Origin: Hippopus hippopus
Taxonomy: Eukaryota > Mollusca > Bivalvia > Cardiida > Cardiidae
Assembly: GCA_946811185.2 (NCBI GenBank)
Contig: OX328098.1
Span: forward strand, 40,735,650-40,799,649
Length of the DNA stretch: 64,000 nt
Direction of reading: 5' to 3'
In this document: piece after piece, positions 24,701 to 36,558 of the stretch
Position numbering within the stretch: position 1 is the stretch's first letter
Layout: the number at the start of each line of letters is the position of its first letter
Translations under genes and position numbers: made by a program
The notes under the pieces: generated by a model
Databases searched by the model: none
What the model saw: only the letters and a program-made list of their open reading frames with translations
What the model was told of the DNA's origin: nothing

Positions 24701-27700
24701 TAGAATTTAGTTCGAAGCTTTTAACTGGCCGAAAGTTTTGAATAAGTAGAGCCTCATGTGCTGAAAGCTCTCACCTTTATTTGCACAAAATCTTTGTATT
24801 AAAGCGATTACGTATGAAAACCGCATTGGACTTGGCACTCTGGTCTGGAGCGAAAGAAAGATTCATTTCAGTCAGGGATCGTATATACACATATAAGATC
24901 CCTGTTTCAGTTTAAAATGTAACTAGAAGCAATATTGTATTTTTAACACCTCAAGGCGGATATCTTTTAGAAATTTTCGTTAAAAGTTTATCGTCAATAC
25001 AACGAAACATATAACTAAAACTCCCCTTTCCCGGACACGTAAATTGTTGTAGCGAGGGGGGGGGGTGGGTGGGATATAATAAGGGAGGTCACTCTCCCCA
25101 AACCGTAGTTTTTAGGTTGTAGGAGTTTTTTCCCTTAGACCATAAAAATCTTAAACGAACCTCTTCGTGACTGGTTCGGTATAAATGTGGGGTTCACTTC
25201 TATCACTTCACGCTCATTTACACAAATGACATTGATGTTTATAGATTTTGAGTTGTTTCTTTTATTATATCTATTACAGCTTATTTCACCAAATTATTAT
25301 TTATCATCATAACTCTTTACCACACAACAAAAATGTAGACTTCGAAATGAAAGCATTTGCAGGTGACAATTTAAATATAGGTCAAATAATGGAATTTGTC
25401 TTTGATAGGGAAGAAAACCTTGTTGGAAAAGGAGGAAATGCCGGTTATCAGCATTTTATCCTCTTCCCACAATGTTTTCAAAGCACTGATAAAACATGGG
25501 ATTGTGTGGTAAAGGGTTAAGACCAGAGCATTGAAATTTCATGGATGTTTTTGACCGAATTTTTCACATGTAGCAGGTAGTGTAGATCAAAGATCAGACT
25601 GACCTCTCTTTATTCTATTTGTAAAAGGCAATCTAGTCTTGTTTCACAGTTTGAACTAAAATAACCCAAGGTTAAATTGATAATTGTCTGCAATTTTTGC
25701 AAAAGACTTTGGATACCAGCATTTTCTCCTTTTCCCACAATGTTTTCTATTGTTTTACATGATTTTAATTTGGACAGTTCTAAAATTTTGTTTTGAGTTA
25801 AAGAGTTGAATTACCTTTGTATAAATGGACCTCGATCAGATCATTTTAACTGTTTCAATTGGTCATTCGCCCAGCAGGGTAGCTCAGTGGTTAGCATATC
25901 CAACTCATGACCTGGTGGTTGTGAGCTCAATACCTGGTTGAGGCAAACTTTCTTTCTGACTGTTTTTTGCCTCTCACCTCTTATGCGTGTGAGAAAAGTA
26001 CTCAGTGACTTGGAAAGACAGTTGTGTCAGTACTGGTGTGAGAAATCCAGGAAATGCATGTGTAGGTGCACTGACCGCTGTGATATGACCTAAGCTGTTA
26101 AAACGGTATTAAACACAACAATCAATTAATCATTCTTACTAAGTCTATGATTTTTTATTTTTCTTTGTTTCTATGGTGTTTAACACCATTTTCTACATTA
26201 TTTCAGTTATGTCGCAGTGGCCAGTGCACCTATCATGCATTCCTTGAGTTATTTTTACCAGTACTTTGCTAAATAGTCTTCCTAAGCCACTGGCTGCTTT
26301 CCACAAAACCATTGTCAAAACAATGATCAGTGGTGATAGAGGAATGAATCCTGTCACAATGACCATCATCAATCCTTGTAAAGAAATTGGCTAAGCTGGG
26401 GATTCTAGCCAGCTGCTCCCTAGTCTCAAATCAACTGAGTGTATGGGACTGCACATTTTTTGGCCTAGCGTTTGCTTTACACCCCTTTACCTTTACAGTG
26501 GACTTCACTAATCAATTGTTTAACTCTTTACCAAACAACAAAATTTTTGGCTTGTTCAGACTGAAAGCATTTGCAGACAACAAGATAAAATGTGATTTAA
26601 AAATTGAAATTTGTTTTAAGGGGTAGAAAACATTGTGGGAAAAAGAGAAAATGCTGGTTACCAGCATTTTCTCCTTTTTCCCACAATGTTTTCAAAAGCT
26701 TTCTTTTTCAGGGTCATTTAAAGTTTGGATAGTGTGGAAAAGGGTCAAAGTGCATTTGTATAAAAGTACCTGTGGTCTATCTTCATTTGAGCTGTGATCT
26801 GACTGAAGGGGCTTAATGCTTCTCTGTAATGCATTGTACCAAGCAACACGTCACCTAGTTAGGGATCCATAAAATCTGTTTTGTCTAACAAATGACTGAA
26901 TCATGAATTAGATTGGTCCTTTGACAAGCAGAAAATTGACAGAGCAAAAAGTTTCGGCCCAGGTCAGCCTGAGCGGACTTGGCAGGCTGACCTGGGCCGA
27001 TACTTTTTGCAGATGCATTAAGCCCCTTTTCACAGAGCATAGCTCATTTATATTGTTGTTTGTTTTATAGATTCACACAGGTCTTCAGCATGCAATTATA
27101 TGGCCCCCACAGAAAAACGGAATACCTTTAGATGACCCAACTATAGCTGATAAGCTAAGAGAGGCTGGGTACTCTACTCATGCAGTTGGAAAATGGCATG
27201 TTGGATTTTACAAGAAACAATATCTGCCTACAAGTCGTGGGTTTGATTCTTATTTTGGTAAGATTTTATTTTCTCTAGATTTGCTTGTTTATTAAGCAAA
27301 GCCTGGTAGTGCAGTCAGTAGCATACAGGACTTTGAATCCCCAGCTGGCCAAGTTTCTTTCTGAGGATTGATGATAATACTTGCCACAAGAATTATCGCC
27401 ATCTCGCCTCTCAGTGTTTTGACGATGAATTTGTGGAAAAGCAGCGAGTGGCTTTGGAAGAGTATTGTGTGAAGTACTGGTAAAAGAAACTTTAGCAGCT
27501 GTGGCTGCAGCAATATAATTGAAATATTGTAGAGAATGGCATTAAACACCACACAAACAAAGAAACAAACGAACAAATTTGTTAATTAAATGTAAACTTC
27601 CTAATTTTTGTACACTTGTGATGAATTTTGCTGCTACAGCAAATGGCTTTGAGAAACACTGTGAGAAACATTGAGCATTTGCCTATTATGACAAGCAGTT

Positions 27701-30700
27701 GGTTGTTTGCCATATTATTTTGCTTACTGTTAATTGAAAAGAAATTTTCCCTTCCTTCAAGTGATATACCCATTGCCACACAATCCCAAGTATCAAAGAC
27801 CTTGAGAGAGATGGTTTTTGAAAACATTGTGGGAAAAGGAGAAAATGCTAGTAGCCAGCATTTTCTCTTTTATCCACACTATTTTCTATTAATCAAAAGA
27901 CAATTTCCACCAGTTGAGATACGTTAAATTTGTTGTCTGCAAATGCTTTGGTTTACAACAAGTCCAAAATTTCATTGTTTTGCAAAGACTTAACCTTTTT
28001 GTACCTTGTTATACTATATGTATATAATATGTCTATGATGGTCACTCAGATTTGGAGTTCTGATGCAAAGAAGATCAAGTGTCTTTACCCTCTACCACAC
28101 AATTCCTAGTTGTAACAACCCTAAAAGGGCAAGCTTTTGAAAAAATTGTCAGAAATGGAGAAAATGCTGGTAACCAGCATTTTCTCCCTTGCCCACAATG
28201 TTTTCTACCCTTTCAAAGGCAAATCCCATCATTTGAGTTGCACTGACTATGTCATCTGCAAATGCCTCAAACTTTGAAAAGTATAAAATTTTGTTGTTTG
28301 GTAAAGAGTGGAACTTGATGTAAAGGCAACTAACACTTGAAGGGTCTGACATAAGTTAGCAGTGGTGAGAAATGAGTTTAAAAAAATGTTATCAAGCAAG
28401 CCTGGCATTTTGTAAGCTTGACAACAATTTAGGCTTGGCTGTTTTTAAGAAAATATCAAGGTACTGTAGTAGCCCTGTCACTGTATGTTTCTGCATTGTT
28501 TTTTGCGTGAAAACTTTGACACTTTCAGATAAATATTGAAGACTTTGAACTTGGGCTAGTTGTCGACTTTCAAATGGGAACCCTGACCTAAAGGGCAGGT
28601 AGCTCTCAGAATAATTTTGTACACAGACATGGCCTCTTTTCAGTTTGTATGTGTTATTGATTCTATAGACTACAAGTTTTGACAGATACATGCATATTTC
28701 GCTGTCCATGTCAGTGACCGCTTATTTGCCTGTTTCTTAGTGGAGAGATACACGGCTATCAATCATCAATCATGGCATTTTTGTTTTGATTTTGAGGTTA
28801 TCTGACAGGAAGTGAAGATTATTACACTCATTATCGTTGCTATGGTAAAATGTGTGGCTATGACCTTAGAGATGACCATGACCCTGTTACCACTGCGAAT
28901 GGGACATACTCGACACATTTGTTTGCTGATAGGGTGATTGACATTGTTAATAACCATAAAGAGGATAAAGTAAGCCTGTTAGCCCACATTGTCTACTGTA
29001 AATTTCATAAATTACACAACTGCTTATTTATTCCAATTGACTCAAAGGAGACAAATTTTTAGGAAAGGAAGGATGAATGTTTAACTGTTTAACTTTATGG
29101 AAAACATTGTATGGAAAACATTGTGAGAAATGGAGCAATTGCAACAAACAATTGATTTTTTTCTCAGAATGCTTTTGGAGAAGTTTTACTTGAAAACAGA
29201 ATTTTTATCCAAACATCAGACGGAACAGATTCATAATCAGACTGCAAGTTCTGTATAGTCTGATCTTCATTTACACTATTTGCAAATGCAATGGATGTTG
29301 CCCTTTGTCACTTAGACCTTATTGAGGTTATGTTCTGTTTACGCGGGAGATTCCCCCAAGATTTTCCAAATTTGAAAGTAACACAGCCTCTGATTGGCTA
29401 AACCTTTTGATTTAGCCTATCAGGTGTGTTACTTGCAAATTTGGAAATATCTGAAGAATAAGGTTTAGAGTGTTCTTCAGAATGGTTAGTGGATACAGAT
29501 TCAGGACTCATAAATATGTGAGCTGTGGCTGTGATGTAAACAAAATACTGCAGAAAGTAGCTTTTGCTCATCAGTTTGTGATTATAGCTTTTTACACTCC
29601 TGCATGTTATAGTGTGAGGAAAGTGGGAAAAGGAACTCTTGCTTGTAACATGCAAAATTTATTCTCCTTTTTCCATGATGTTTGATTGGTCTGAAAAGGC
29701 TAAAATTATCCTTTAAACCACAAAATATTTGTTTACAGAAGTAAAGAAAATATAAATTAAAGTTCAGTCTACATGCTTTTCAGCCACTGTTTATATATCT
29801 ACCTTTCCAAGCCGTACACGCCCCTCTACAAGTACCAGATAGATACCTTGTGCCATACAGGCATATCCTTGATTATAAGAGAAGAACTTATGCAGGTATC
29901 GTTATACATTACACCTCACCAAACAATTTCAGGATTTAGTGACCCTGAAGAAGAAAGCTTTTGAAAACGTGGTGAGAAAAGGAAAATGTGCTGGTATAAA
30001 CCAGCATTTTCTCCTTTTCCCACAATGTTTTCTTATCTTTTCAAGGACAAAACCAATCATTTAAGCCACATTTAATTTTATGTCTGGAACAAGTGCTTTC
30101 AATTTGGGCGTGTCTAAATTTTTGTAATTTGATAAAGAGTTAGCTCTCTACCACAAAGGAAAAGCGCTTTTTAACTCTGTACCAAACGACAAAATCTTAG
30201 ACTTGTCCAAATTGAAAGCATTTGCAGACGACAAAATAAATGTGACTCAAATATTGAAACATGACTTTAGAAGAGTAGAAAACATTGTGGGAAAAGGAGA
30301 AAATGCTGGTTACCAGCATTTTCTCCTTTTTCCACAATGTTTTCAGAAGGCTTCTTCCGCTGGGTTGTAAAAACCAGGGATTGTTTGGTAAAGGGTTATA
30401 CCAGTGAAATAGATATGTGCCTTGCTCTGGCAAAAGGGGTTTTTAATGCATCTCTTTGATGCATCATACTAAAGTAAGTCATCACATAATTATGGATCTA
30501 TAAAATCCATTTTGTATAACAACCTGCTGAAATCAAAAGTAGAATGGTCCTTCAACATGCAGAAAATTTACAAATAGCAAAAAGTGTCAGCCCAGGTTAA
30601 CCTGCGTTGACTGTGGAGGCTGACATAGGTTGATAATTTTTGCAGATACATTATGCCCCATTTCACAGAACATGGCTCATGTATCAAATTCATTAAGTTG

Positions 30701-33700
30701 AAAATGAAATATGGATATTGAATTTCTACACATTCTTAAAGAGAATCTCTCAAAATATCAAACAGTGCAGATCTAAGATCAGACTGTAAGTTCTTTTTCT
30801 ACAGTGTCAGATCATTTCAGTCCATAGCGTCTGATCTTGATCTTAAGTGTTTTCAAAAGCCTAAAGGACTGCACAGATTTGTAGCCTTTGTTTTTCTACA
30901 CTTTTAGTTTGGCTGTTTTTGAAAAAAAACATGGTTTAGGTATTGCCATAACTATGCCATCATCATGCAAAAACTCCCAACAATTTCTCATGAACTCTAT
31001 TATTACTGAAGATATGTACTTCGAACTTTGGCTAGCTGTTTACTGTCAAAAGGGGAACCTGTACTAGAAGGGCAGTAACTCTCAACACATTTTGGTATGA
31101 TTATGGCCCTGGTTCAACTAAGTACTTTCACTGACCAGTATGACATGCTGTGCTCTTGTTTAGAGGCATCAAAAATGCTTCTACCATGAAAGGTTTAGAA
31201 CTGGACTTTCTGTGTTACAGGGATGGTAAGCTGTATGGATGAAGCAGTGAAGAATATAACAGAAGCCATGAAAGCTAAAGGATTATGGGATAACACTGTG
31301 CTTGTATTTACTACAGGTATGCTTCTTGTTCTTCCTGGAGGCTTACATGAGTAACATCACCTGCAAATTACTGGACCCTTTATGTGATAATTTGGAATTT
31401 TTTGGTGTTTTCTACCCTTTCAAAGACAAATTTCATTATTTCAGCAACAATCAAAATACTGCAGATGCTCCAATCATATCATTACAACCATATGAGTAAT
31501 TAACCACTTTTGCTTAAAATAGTAACACATAAAATAGAGCTGTAGAGATACCCATATGAATTTTTGAATGAAGTTACATTGTCAAGCCCAGGGGTAAAAA
31601 TGCTATCGTGGAACGTCTTGGATTTAATCTCAACATGTGTCGCTTAAAAATTTTGTCAGGCATTTAAACTTGCTAAATTTTTGTTGCAGTTTGAATTTAA
31701 AAGGCGTAGAGGATTATGCCTTGTAAATGCATTACAGACTTTTTGAAGACTTGGGCATTTAGTAAATGTAAACCAACTTATGCTCATTCAAATCGAGGAT
31801 TGGCAATCAGCATCATTTCAGTTGCAATGGTATTGTGGAAAAGATGTTCATTTCAAAGCAGTTAATGTGAGTAGATCTGTTTATCTGGTTAAAACACTTG
31901 TTTGTTTTAAAGGTATGCTAAATTACCATTTGCCAAACTTTTCATTCTCCCACTTTTGATTCTGTCTTGTGGTGGGGGATTCTCTCCCCCCCCTTCCCCT
32001 CCCCCTCTCCTTCTCAGAGGACATCCTGGATGCAACTCTGTATTCATTTTGTCCTCAACCAAATGTTTAATGCTTTCAATTTGGACAAGTTAAAATTTTG
32101 TTGTCTGATAAAGAGATAAAGTGCTTAACAGTATGAAATGTTCTTTTTCCACAGATAATGGAGGACAGATCCTTGAAGGAGGAAACAACTGGCCCCTAAG
32201 GGGCTGGAAGGGTTCCTTGTGGGAGGGTGGGATACATGGTGTTGGATTCGTTCATAGTAAGCTGCTAGATGCAGGTGTCATTGGAAAAACGTCAAATGAG
32301 TTGATGCATGTGACAGACTGGTTCCCAACTTTAGTAGGACTTGCTGGTGCTAATGTGACTAAAACAAAACCATTGGATGGGTTTGATCAATGGAATACAA
32401 TAAAGTAGGCCTACAGTAAAAATTTTGTTCTTCATGATTTTAGCTTGCTGCTGTCATGAAAAATCTTGAGATATTGTCCCAGTTGCTGTCTGACTTACCA
32501 TCCAAAAATGTTGATGTTTTCTGATATCTCTCTCATTACTGCTGATCAAGTATTGTACTGCATGTTCTTTACAGTCTCACCTTGATCTACACTATGTGCT
32601 GCTATATTGGATGTTTTTGTCAGGATCTCAACTGATTAGGAAAAACTGAATCTAACCCTTTAACCTTTTATCAAATAGTCCAGACTTTTAACAACCCTGA
32701 GAAAAAAAGCTTTTGAAAAACTTGTTGGAAAAGGAGAAAAAGCTGGGTAGGTAACCAGCATTTTCTCCTCATCCCACACTATTTTTTATCTATTCTGAAA
32801 CAAATGTAAATTTTACAGTCACATTAATTTTTTTGTGTGCAAATGCCATCACTTTAGACAAATGTAAATTTTTTTTGTTTGGTAAAGAGTTAACCAAACA
32901 ATCCAATCGTTTTACAACTCTGAAAAAGACAGGTTTTGAAAACATTTTGGGTAAAGGAGAAAGTGCTGGTAATCAGCATGTTCTCCTTTTCCTGCAACAT
33001 TTTCCACTCTTTGAAATAAACCCCACTATTTGGACCCCATTAGATTTTTAGCCTGCAAATACTTTCAAAAATGGGCGAGTCTAACATTTTGTCATCTGTG
33101 AAACAATTCAACTCTTTACAACACAGTTAATGACCATGAGAAAGAAGACTGTTAAAAAAATAGTGGGAAAAGGAGAAAATGCTGGTAACTAGCATTTTCT
33201 CCTTTTCCTACAATTTTTTGTACCCTTTCAAAAAGAACTTTATGAGACATATTTTTTGAGCCAAATTGAGTTTTATAAACCTTTGAATATGGTGTTGCTG
33301 ATGTACTTTCAGTCGAAGATGTTCAAGCCCAAGAACGGAGCTACTACACAATATAGACCCACTCTGGCAGCCAGCGGGACAACCACTTTATAATGATACA
33401 TTTGATACGAGAACCAGGGCAGCTCTTAGATTTGGAGACTGGAAAATTATCACGGGTAATCCTGGTAGGTGCATTTTGTATTTAATCCTTTGTTGTTGTT
33501 GTATTGGAGTTTAACAGTTTTTAACAGTTTAGGTCATATCACGGCAGTCAGTGCACCTATGCATGTATTTCCTGGCTTTCTCACACCATTACTGACACAA
33601 CTTTCTTTCCAAGTCACCAACTACTTTTCACACATGCATCAGAGTTGAGAGGCAAAAAATTGCCGGAAAGAAAGTTTGCCTCAACCAGGTATCAAAGCCA

Positions 33701-35574
33701 CCAGGTCACAAGTCAAATATGCTAACCACTGGGCTACCCGGTCAGGCAATTTAATCCTTTCCAAAACAACAAAATGCTTACTCTTTTAAACGAAAGTAGT
33801 TGCAGACAACAAATTCAAAATAGGTACAAACAAGCTGTAGTTCTCTGACTTGGTATAGAACATTGTGGAAAATTTCCTGTGTTTTCAAAGGCCATCTGGT
33901 TTTATTTGTTAAAACTTGGATTGTGTGGTAAAGGGTTACTTTGAATTAACCCATTATCACACAGTCCCAAGTTTTATCAACCCTTCTAAAGAGAGAAGGC
34001 TTTTGAAAACATTGTGGGAAAAGGAGAAAATACCTTTTCCCAAAAAGTTTTCTGTCCTGTCACTCACAAATACCATCATTTAAGAAACATTTGATTTGTC
34101 TTCTGCAAATGCTTTGAATTTGGACAAGTTCAAAATTTGTAGTTTGGTAAAGGGTTCATTCATTAGCTTCAAGATACATATTTACAGCCAAAGACTCTAA
34201 GCCTTTCCCAAACAATCCCTGGTTTTCACGACCCTGAAAAAGAAGCCTTTTAAAAACATTGTGGGAAAAGGAGAAAATGCTGGTAACCAGCATTTTCTCC
34301 TTTTCCCACAATGTTTTCTACCCTTCCCAGAACAAATTTCAATTTTTGAGTCACATTTACTTCTGTCGTCTGCAAATACTTCCAATTTGAACAGGTCTAA
34401 AATTTTGTCGTTTGGTAAAGAGTTAACTCTTTACCAAACAACAAATTTCTAGACTTGACCAAATTGAAAGCATTGGCAGGTGACATAATTATCAAATGTA
34501 GTACAACTGATGAAATTTTTCTTTGAAAGGGCAGAAAACATTAGGGAAAAGGAGAACATGCTGGTTACCACCATTTTCTCCTTTTCCCACAATGTTTCAA
34601 AAGCTTTCTTTCCTGGGGTCATTAGAAGTCAGGATTTTGTGAGAAAGGGTTACAAAAGTCCTATTGAGATATTTATGAAGGTTTTATAAATGAATAAATA
34701 AGAAAACGTAATGCTGAAAAGAGAAATTCCTTGTTTTGAGTAATTTTCCTTTTGCCACAATTTTGCAAGTTTATCCATTGCAAGACAAATTAGGCTAGCC
34801 GAAAATTTGTCAGCAGGAGTGGTTGTAAAGTTTAAATGGTGTTTGTTGAGCAATGTTAATTAATCAGAAAAACCATTTTTTGCAGTAGAAGAGTTTACCT
34901 AACTCTTTACCAAACTACAAGATTTTAGGCTTGTCCAAATTAGAAGCATTTGCAGACTCTGAAATTATGGTAATTATCTGTGAAAGTATAGAAAACCTTG
35001 TGAGAAAAGGAGCAAAAGGAAACTATTTACTCAGGGTTGTTAAAACTTGGGATTTTGTAATAAAGAGATAAATAAGAAATAAAACAGAAATCATATACAT
35101 GTACATGTGAATCATAAATGTTATATGTTTGTTTTACAGAGACAGACAAAAAAGGGCTGAAGCAATGGAAGATATTTCTCAAAATGAGAAATTTACTTTT
35201 TTGCCACAATATTTTCAACCAAAAGATTACTATATGAATCACAGACACAGACTCACTAAACAATTGCGATAATTACATTTTTTTTTTCTTTTACAGGTAA
35301 TGGAAGTTGGATCCCACCTCCTTCCACTGACACATTATATTTCAAGCGTCACTTCCATCCAGAAGCTAGTAAACAGAATGTCTGGCTGTTCAATATAATG
35401 GCAGATCCATATGAAAGGAATGACCTTTCTCAAAAGAGACAAGATATTGTACATTTAATGTTGAACAAACTCAAGGCTTATAGTGAAACAGCCATTCCTT
35501 GTAGGTACCCAAAAGATGACCCCAAAGCAGACCCTAAATACTTAGGGGGCTTTTGGGGCCCTTGGGTTGATTGA
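21480..35574 (+). CDS. ARSB: Arylsulfatase, ARSB/ARSI/ARSJ clade (complete, 8 exons)
   Basis: Exons 21480-21740, 27071-27257, 28797-28969, 29784-29895, 31221-31316, 32155-32404, 33313-33464 and 35297-35574 join to 502 codons plus TGA. The ATG at 21480 opens a hydrophobic signal peptide (residues 1-25, ending KANA). Metal ligands D36/D37 lie in VADDYG; C74 in [14 protein letters not shown] is the formylglycine site; K128 and H130 lie in GKWH, H219 in AVHAPLQ, D277/N278 in DNGG and K295 in RGWKG. All residues expected for an active type I sulfatase are present. Such enzymes hydrolyse sulfate esters, with ARSB acting on N-acetylgalactosamine 4-sulfate in the lysosome. [15 protein letters not shown] and the WGPW end are shared with ARSI/ARSJ, so substrate and secreted versus lysosomal location are open. 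Length is close to human ARSB (533). Confidence 0.95.
22580..23165 (+). mobile_element. Two worn TTAA-family MITEs in arylsulfatase intron 1
   Basis: Copies lie at ~22580-22795 and ~22978-23160; both keep the GTCCAAATT and CCTTTTCC blocks but have lost most of the palindrome. Confidence 0.6.
23537..23805 (-). mobile_element. TTAA-family MITE with A-rich insertion
   Basis: TTTACCACACAGTCATGAGT start and TTTGGTAAAAGGTTAA end; an A/T-rich stretch expands the interior at 23655-23715. Confidence 0.7.
23806..25307. other. Arylsulfatase intron 1, unique part
   Basis: No repeat family or exon recognised. It includes a G-run (25056-25075) and an A-run (24133-24145). Confidence 0.5.
25308..25520 (+). 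mobile_element. TTAA-family MITE
   Basis: AACTCTTTACCACACAACAA to TTGTGTGGTAAAGGGTTAA, core GCCGGTTATCAGC. Confidence 0.82.
25690..25810 (+). mobile_element. TTAA-family MITE fragment
   Basis: GCATTTTCTCCTTTTCCCAC and the right half only. Confidence 0.6.
25873..26130 (+). mobile_element. tRNA-headed SINE, type A
   Basis: GGTAGCTCAGTGGTTAGCAT (box A) and TTGTGAGCTCAATACCTGG (worn box B), ending AAACACAACAATCAATTAATC. Confidence 0.82.
26167..26430 (-). mobile_element. tRNA-headed SINE, type B, reverse
   Basis: GGTGTTTAACACCATTTTC tail first, then CAATGACCATCATCAATCCT and a worn head. It is inverted to the type A copy just left. Confidence 0.75.
26520..26748 (+). mobile_element. TTAA-family MITE
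   Basis: TTAACTCTTTACCAAACAAC to GTGGAAAAGGGTCAAA; intact core. Confidence 0.85.
26788..27051 (-). mobile_element. TGAGCCATGCTCTG MITE, 20 bases before arylsulfatase exon 2
   Basis: TGAGCTGTGATCTGACTG start, GGTCAGCCTG palindrome in the middle, CACAGAGCATAGCTCA end. Confidence 0.8.
27071..27257 (+). CDS. ARSB: Arylsulfatase exon 2
   Basis: The acceptor is TTGTTTTATAG and the donor TTTTG|GTAAGA. It encodes [14 protein letters not shown] and [15 protein letters not shown], including catalytic K128 and H130, then [12 protein letters not shown]. It ends with one base of the Gly codon. Confidence 0.94.
27295..27572 (+). mobile_element. tRNA-headed SINE, type B
   Basis: GCCTGGTAGTGCAGTCAGTA head, GAGGATTGATGATAATACTT body, CATTAAACACCACACAAAC tail; it starts ~40 bases past arylsulfatase exon 2. 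Confidence 0.75.
27770..27990 (-). mobile_element. TTAA-family MITE
   Basis: CATTGCCACACAATCCCAAG start, core AATGCTAGTAGCCAGCATT, worn end. Confidence 0.72.
28085..28314 (-). mobile_element. TTAA-family MITE
   Basis: CCCTCTACCACACAATTCCT to TTGTTTGGTAAAGAGTGG; intact core. Confidence 0.8.
28797..28969 (+). CDS. ARSB: Arylsulfatase exon 3
   Basis: The acceptor is TGATTTTGAG, with G|GT restoring Gly; the donor is AAA|GTAAGC. It encodes [14 protein letters not shown] followed by a region with an N-glycosylation sequon (NGTYSTHLF). Confidence 0.92.
29784..29895 (+). CDS. ARSB: Arylsulfatase exon 4
   Basis: The acceptor is GCTTTTCAG and the donor GCAG|GTATCG. It encodes [20 protein letters not shown], with the active-site His of VHAPLQ, and ends in KRRTYA plus one base. 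Confidence 0.94.
29915..30141 (-). mobile_element. TTAA-family MITE just after arylsulfatase exon 4
   Basis: TCACCAAACAATTTCAGGAT start about 20 bases past the donor; core TGCTGGTATAAACCAGCA; GATAAAGAGTTAGC end. Confidence 0.75.
30171..30399 (+). mobile_element. TTAA-family MITE
   Basis: TTAACTCTGTACCAAACGAC to TTTGGTAAAGGGTTAT, 229 bases with intact core. Confidence 0.88.
30418..30682 (-). mobile_element. TGAGCCATGCTCTG MITE
   Basis: TGCCTTGCTCTGGCAAAAGG to TTTCACAGAACATGGCTCA. Confidence 0.8.
31221..31316 (+). CDS. ARSB: Arylsulfatase exon 5
   Basis: The acceptor is TGTGTTACAG and the donor ACAG|GTATGC. It encodes [19 protein letters not shown] and [12 protein letters not shown], leading into the split Asp codon of the DNGG motif. 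Confidence 0.94.
32155..32404 (+). CDS. ARSB: Arylsulfatase exon 6
   Basis: The acceptor is TTTTTCCACAG. It encodes [34 protein letters not shown] and [11 protein letters not shown], and ends AATAA|GTAGGC in phase 2. D277 and N278 (metal ligands) and K295 (active site) lie here. Confidence 0.94.
32660..32893 (-). mobile_element. TTAA-family MITE (first of a head-to-tail trio)
   Basis: TTAACCTTTTATCAAATAGT to TTTGGTAAAGAGTTAA; its terminal TTAA is also the start of the next copy. Confidence 0.8.
32890..33300 (-). mobile_element. Second and third TTAA-family MITEs of the trio
   Basis: The second begins TTAACCAAACAATCCAATCG and runs to ~33110; the third begins AACTCTTTACAACACAGTTA and keeps core AATGCTGGTAACTAGCATT. 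Confidence 0.72.
33313..33464 (+). CDS. ARSB: Arylsulfatase exon 7
   Basis: The acceptor is GTACTTTCAG and the donor CCTG|GTAGGT. It encodes [15 protein letters not shown] and [16 protein letters not shown], the C-terminal subdomain typical of ARSB, ARSI and ARSJ. Confidence 0.94.
33502..33752 (-). mobile_element. tRNA-headed SINE, type A, reverse
   Basis: ATTGGAGTTTAACAGTTTTT tail, then CAACCAGGTATC and a head ending ACCACTGGGCTACCCGG. Confidence 0.8.
33760..34160. mobile_element. Two partial TTAA-family MITEs
   Basis: A deleted plus copy (33760-33938) and a reverse copy starting TTAACCCATTATCACACAGT (33946-34157) that has lost half its palindrome. Confidence 0.7.
34195..34426 (-). mobile_element. 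TTAA-family MITE
   Basis: AGCCTTTCCCAAACAATCCC to GTTTGGTAAAGAGTTAA; intact core. The final TTAA is shared with an opposing copy. Confidence 0.85.
34423..34653 (+). mobile_element. TTAA-family MITE
   Basis: TTAACTCTTTACCAAACAAC to GAGAAAGGGTTAC; core TGCTGGTTACCACCA. Confidence 0.82.
34899..35075 (+). mobile_element. TTAA-family MITE, internally deleted
   Basis: AACTCTTTACCAAACTACAA start; the right palindrome arm is missing. Confidence 0.65.
35297..35574 (+). CDS. ARSB: Arylsulfatase exon 8 (terminal)
   Basis: The acceptor is TTCTTTTACAG. It encodes [26 protein letters not shown] and a proline-rich end, GGFWGPWVD, before TGA (35572-35574). The C-terminal basic extension of human ARSI is absent. 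Confidence 0.95.
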
Positions 35575-36155
35575 TTTATAAGGTAAAGTTTTTTATCCGT
35601 CTGTATTAATATCATTTCCATTTGCATCTAGACAGAATTTCCTTTGAAATGGTAGAAAACATCATAGATAAAGGGAAAAAAGCTGATTAGCAGCATTCTG
35701 TCCTTTTCCCACAATATTTTCAAAAGCCTTCTTCTTCATGGTTTATTTGAATTTAACATCAATTGGTTAAGGTTCATTTTGGTGATTTGAATCTGCAAGT
35801 TAGGCAATCTCTGTTAAGTCTGTAAAGCCTAGAACAATTCAGAACTGGTTTTGGCAAAAATAGGGTTTTTACTTGAACCGAAGATTAATAACAAGCTACA
35901 GGTTTTAATACTGTAGTCTGAAAAAAAGGGTATACATTTAGTTGACCATGACTAAATTTTTCTCTTGAGTCTCTGGGGACATTTTAGGTTTGTTTACTGT
36001 TATTTGTTAGGTGATGTAGATCAGTTTATACAATGCTTTAAAAATACCATCATTCACCAAAGTAGTACACAGCTTTGTGAAAATATCATGGGAAAAGGAG
36101 CAATTCCATGTAACAAGTAATTGCTCCTTTGCCTACAATGATACTTTCTATGTCA

Positions 36156-36425
36156 TTTAACTCTTTACCAAAAAATAAGTTTTTAGACAAGTTCAATTTG
36201 AAAGCATTAGTAGACAGCAAGATAAATGTGACTTGAAATTTGATTTGGTAAGGGTAAAAAACAAAGTGGGAAAAGGAAAAAATGCTGGTAACCAGAATTT
36301 GCTTCTTTTACCACATTGTTTCTACCCTTTTAGAGTGAGATTTCATTAATTTTGCAATATTTATCGTCTGCAACAGCTTTGAATTTGGGCGAGAGTAAAA
36401 TTTTGTTGTTTGGTATAGACTATAA
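36156..36425. mobile_element. TTAA-family MITE, recombined arms
   Basis: The left third matches the plus form (TTAACTCTTTACCAAAAAAT) and the right half the reverse form (GAATTTGGGCGAGAGTAAAA), joined at the core. Confidence 0.6.
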
Positions 36426-36558
36426 GGTGGTATTCCTGCTCACTATGTCCAAGTAACAGCAGATACAAGTATTCCAGTTAGTTCAAATGTCAAAACTAAT
36501 TATCTCAGTAAAGCCAACATTAATTTTGTTTTATCTTTAGATTTTTAATCAAATGGTT

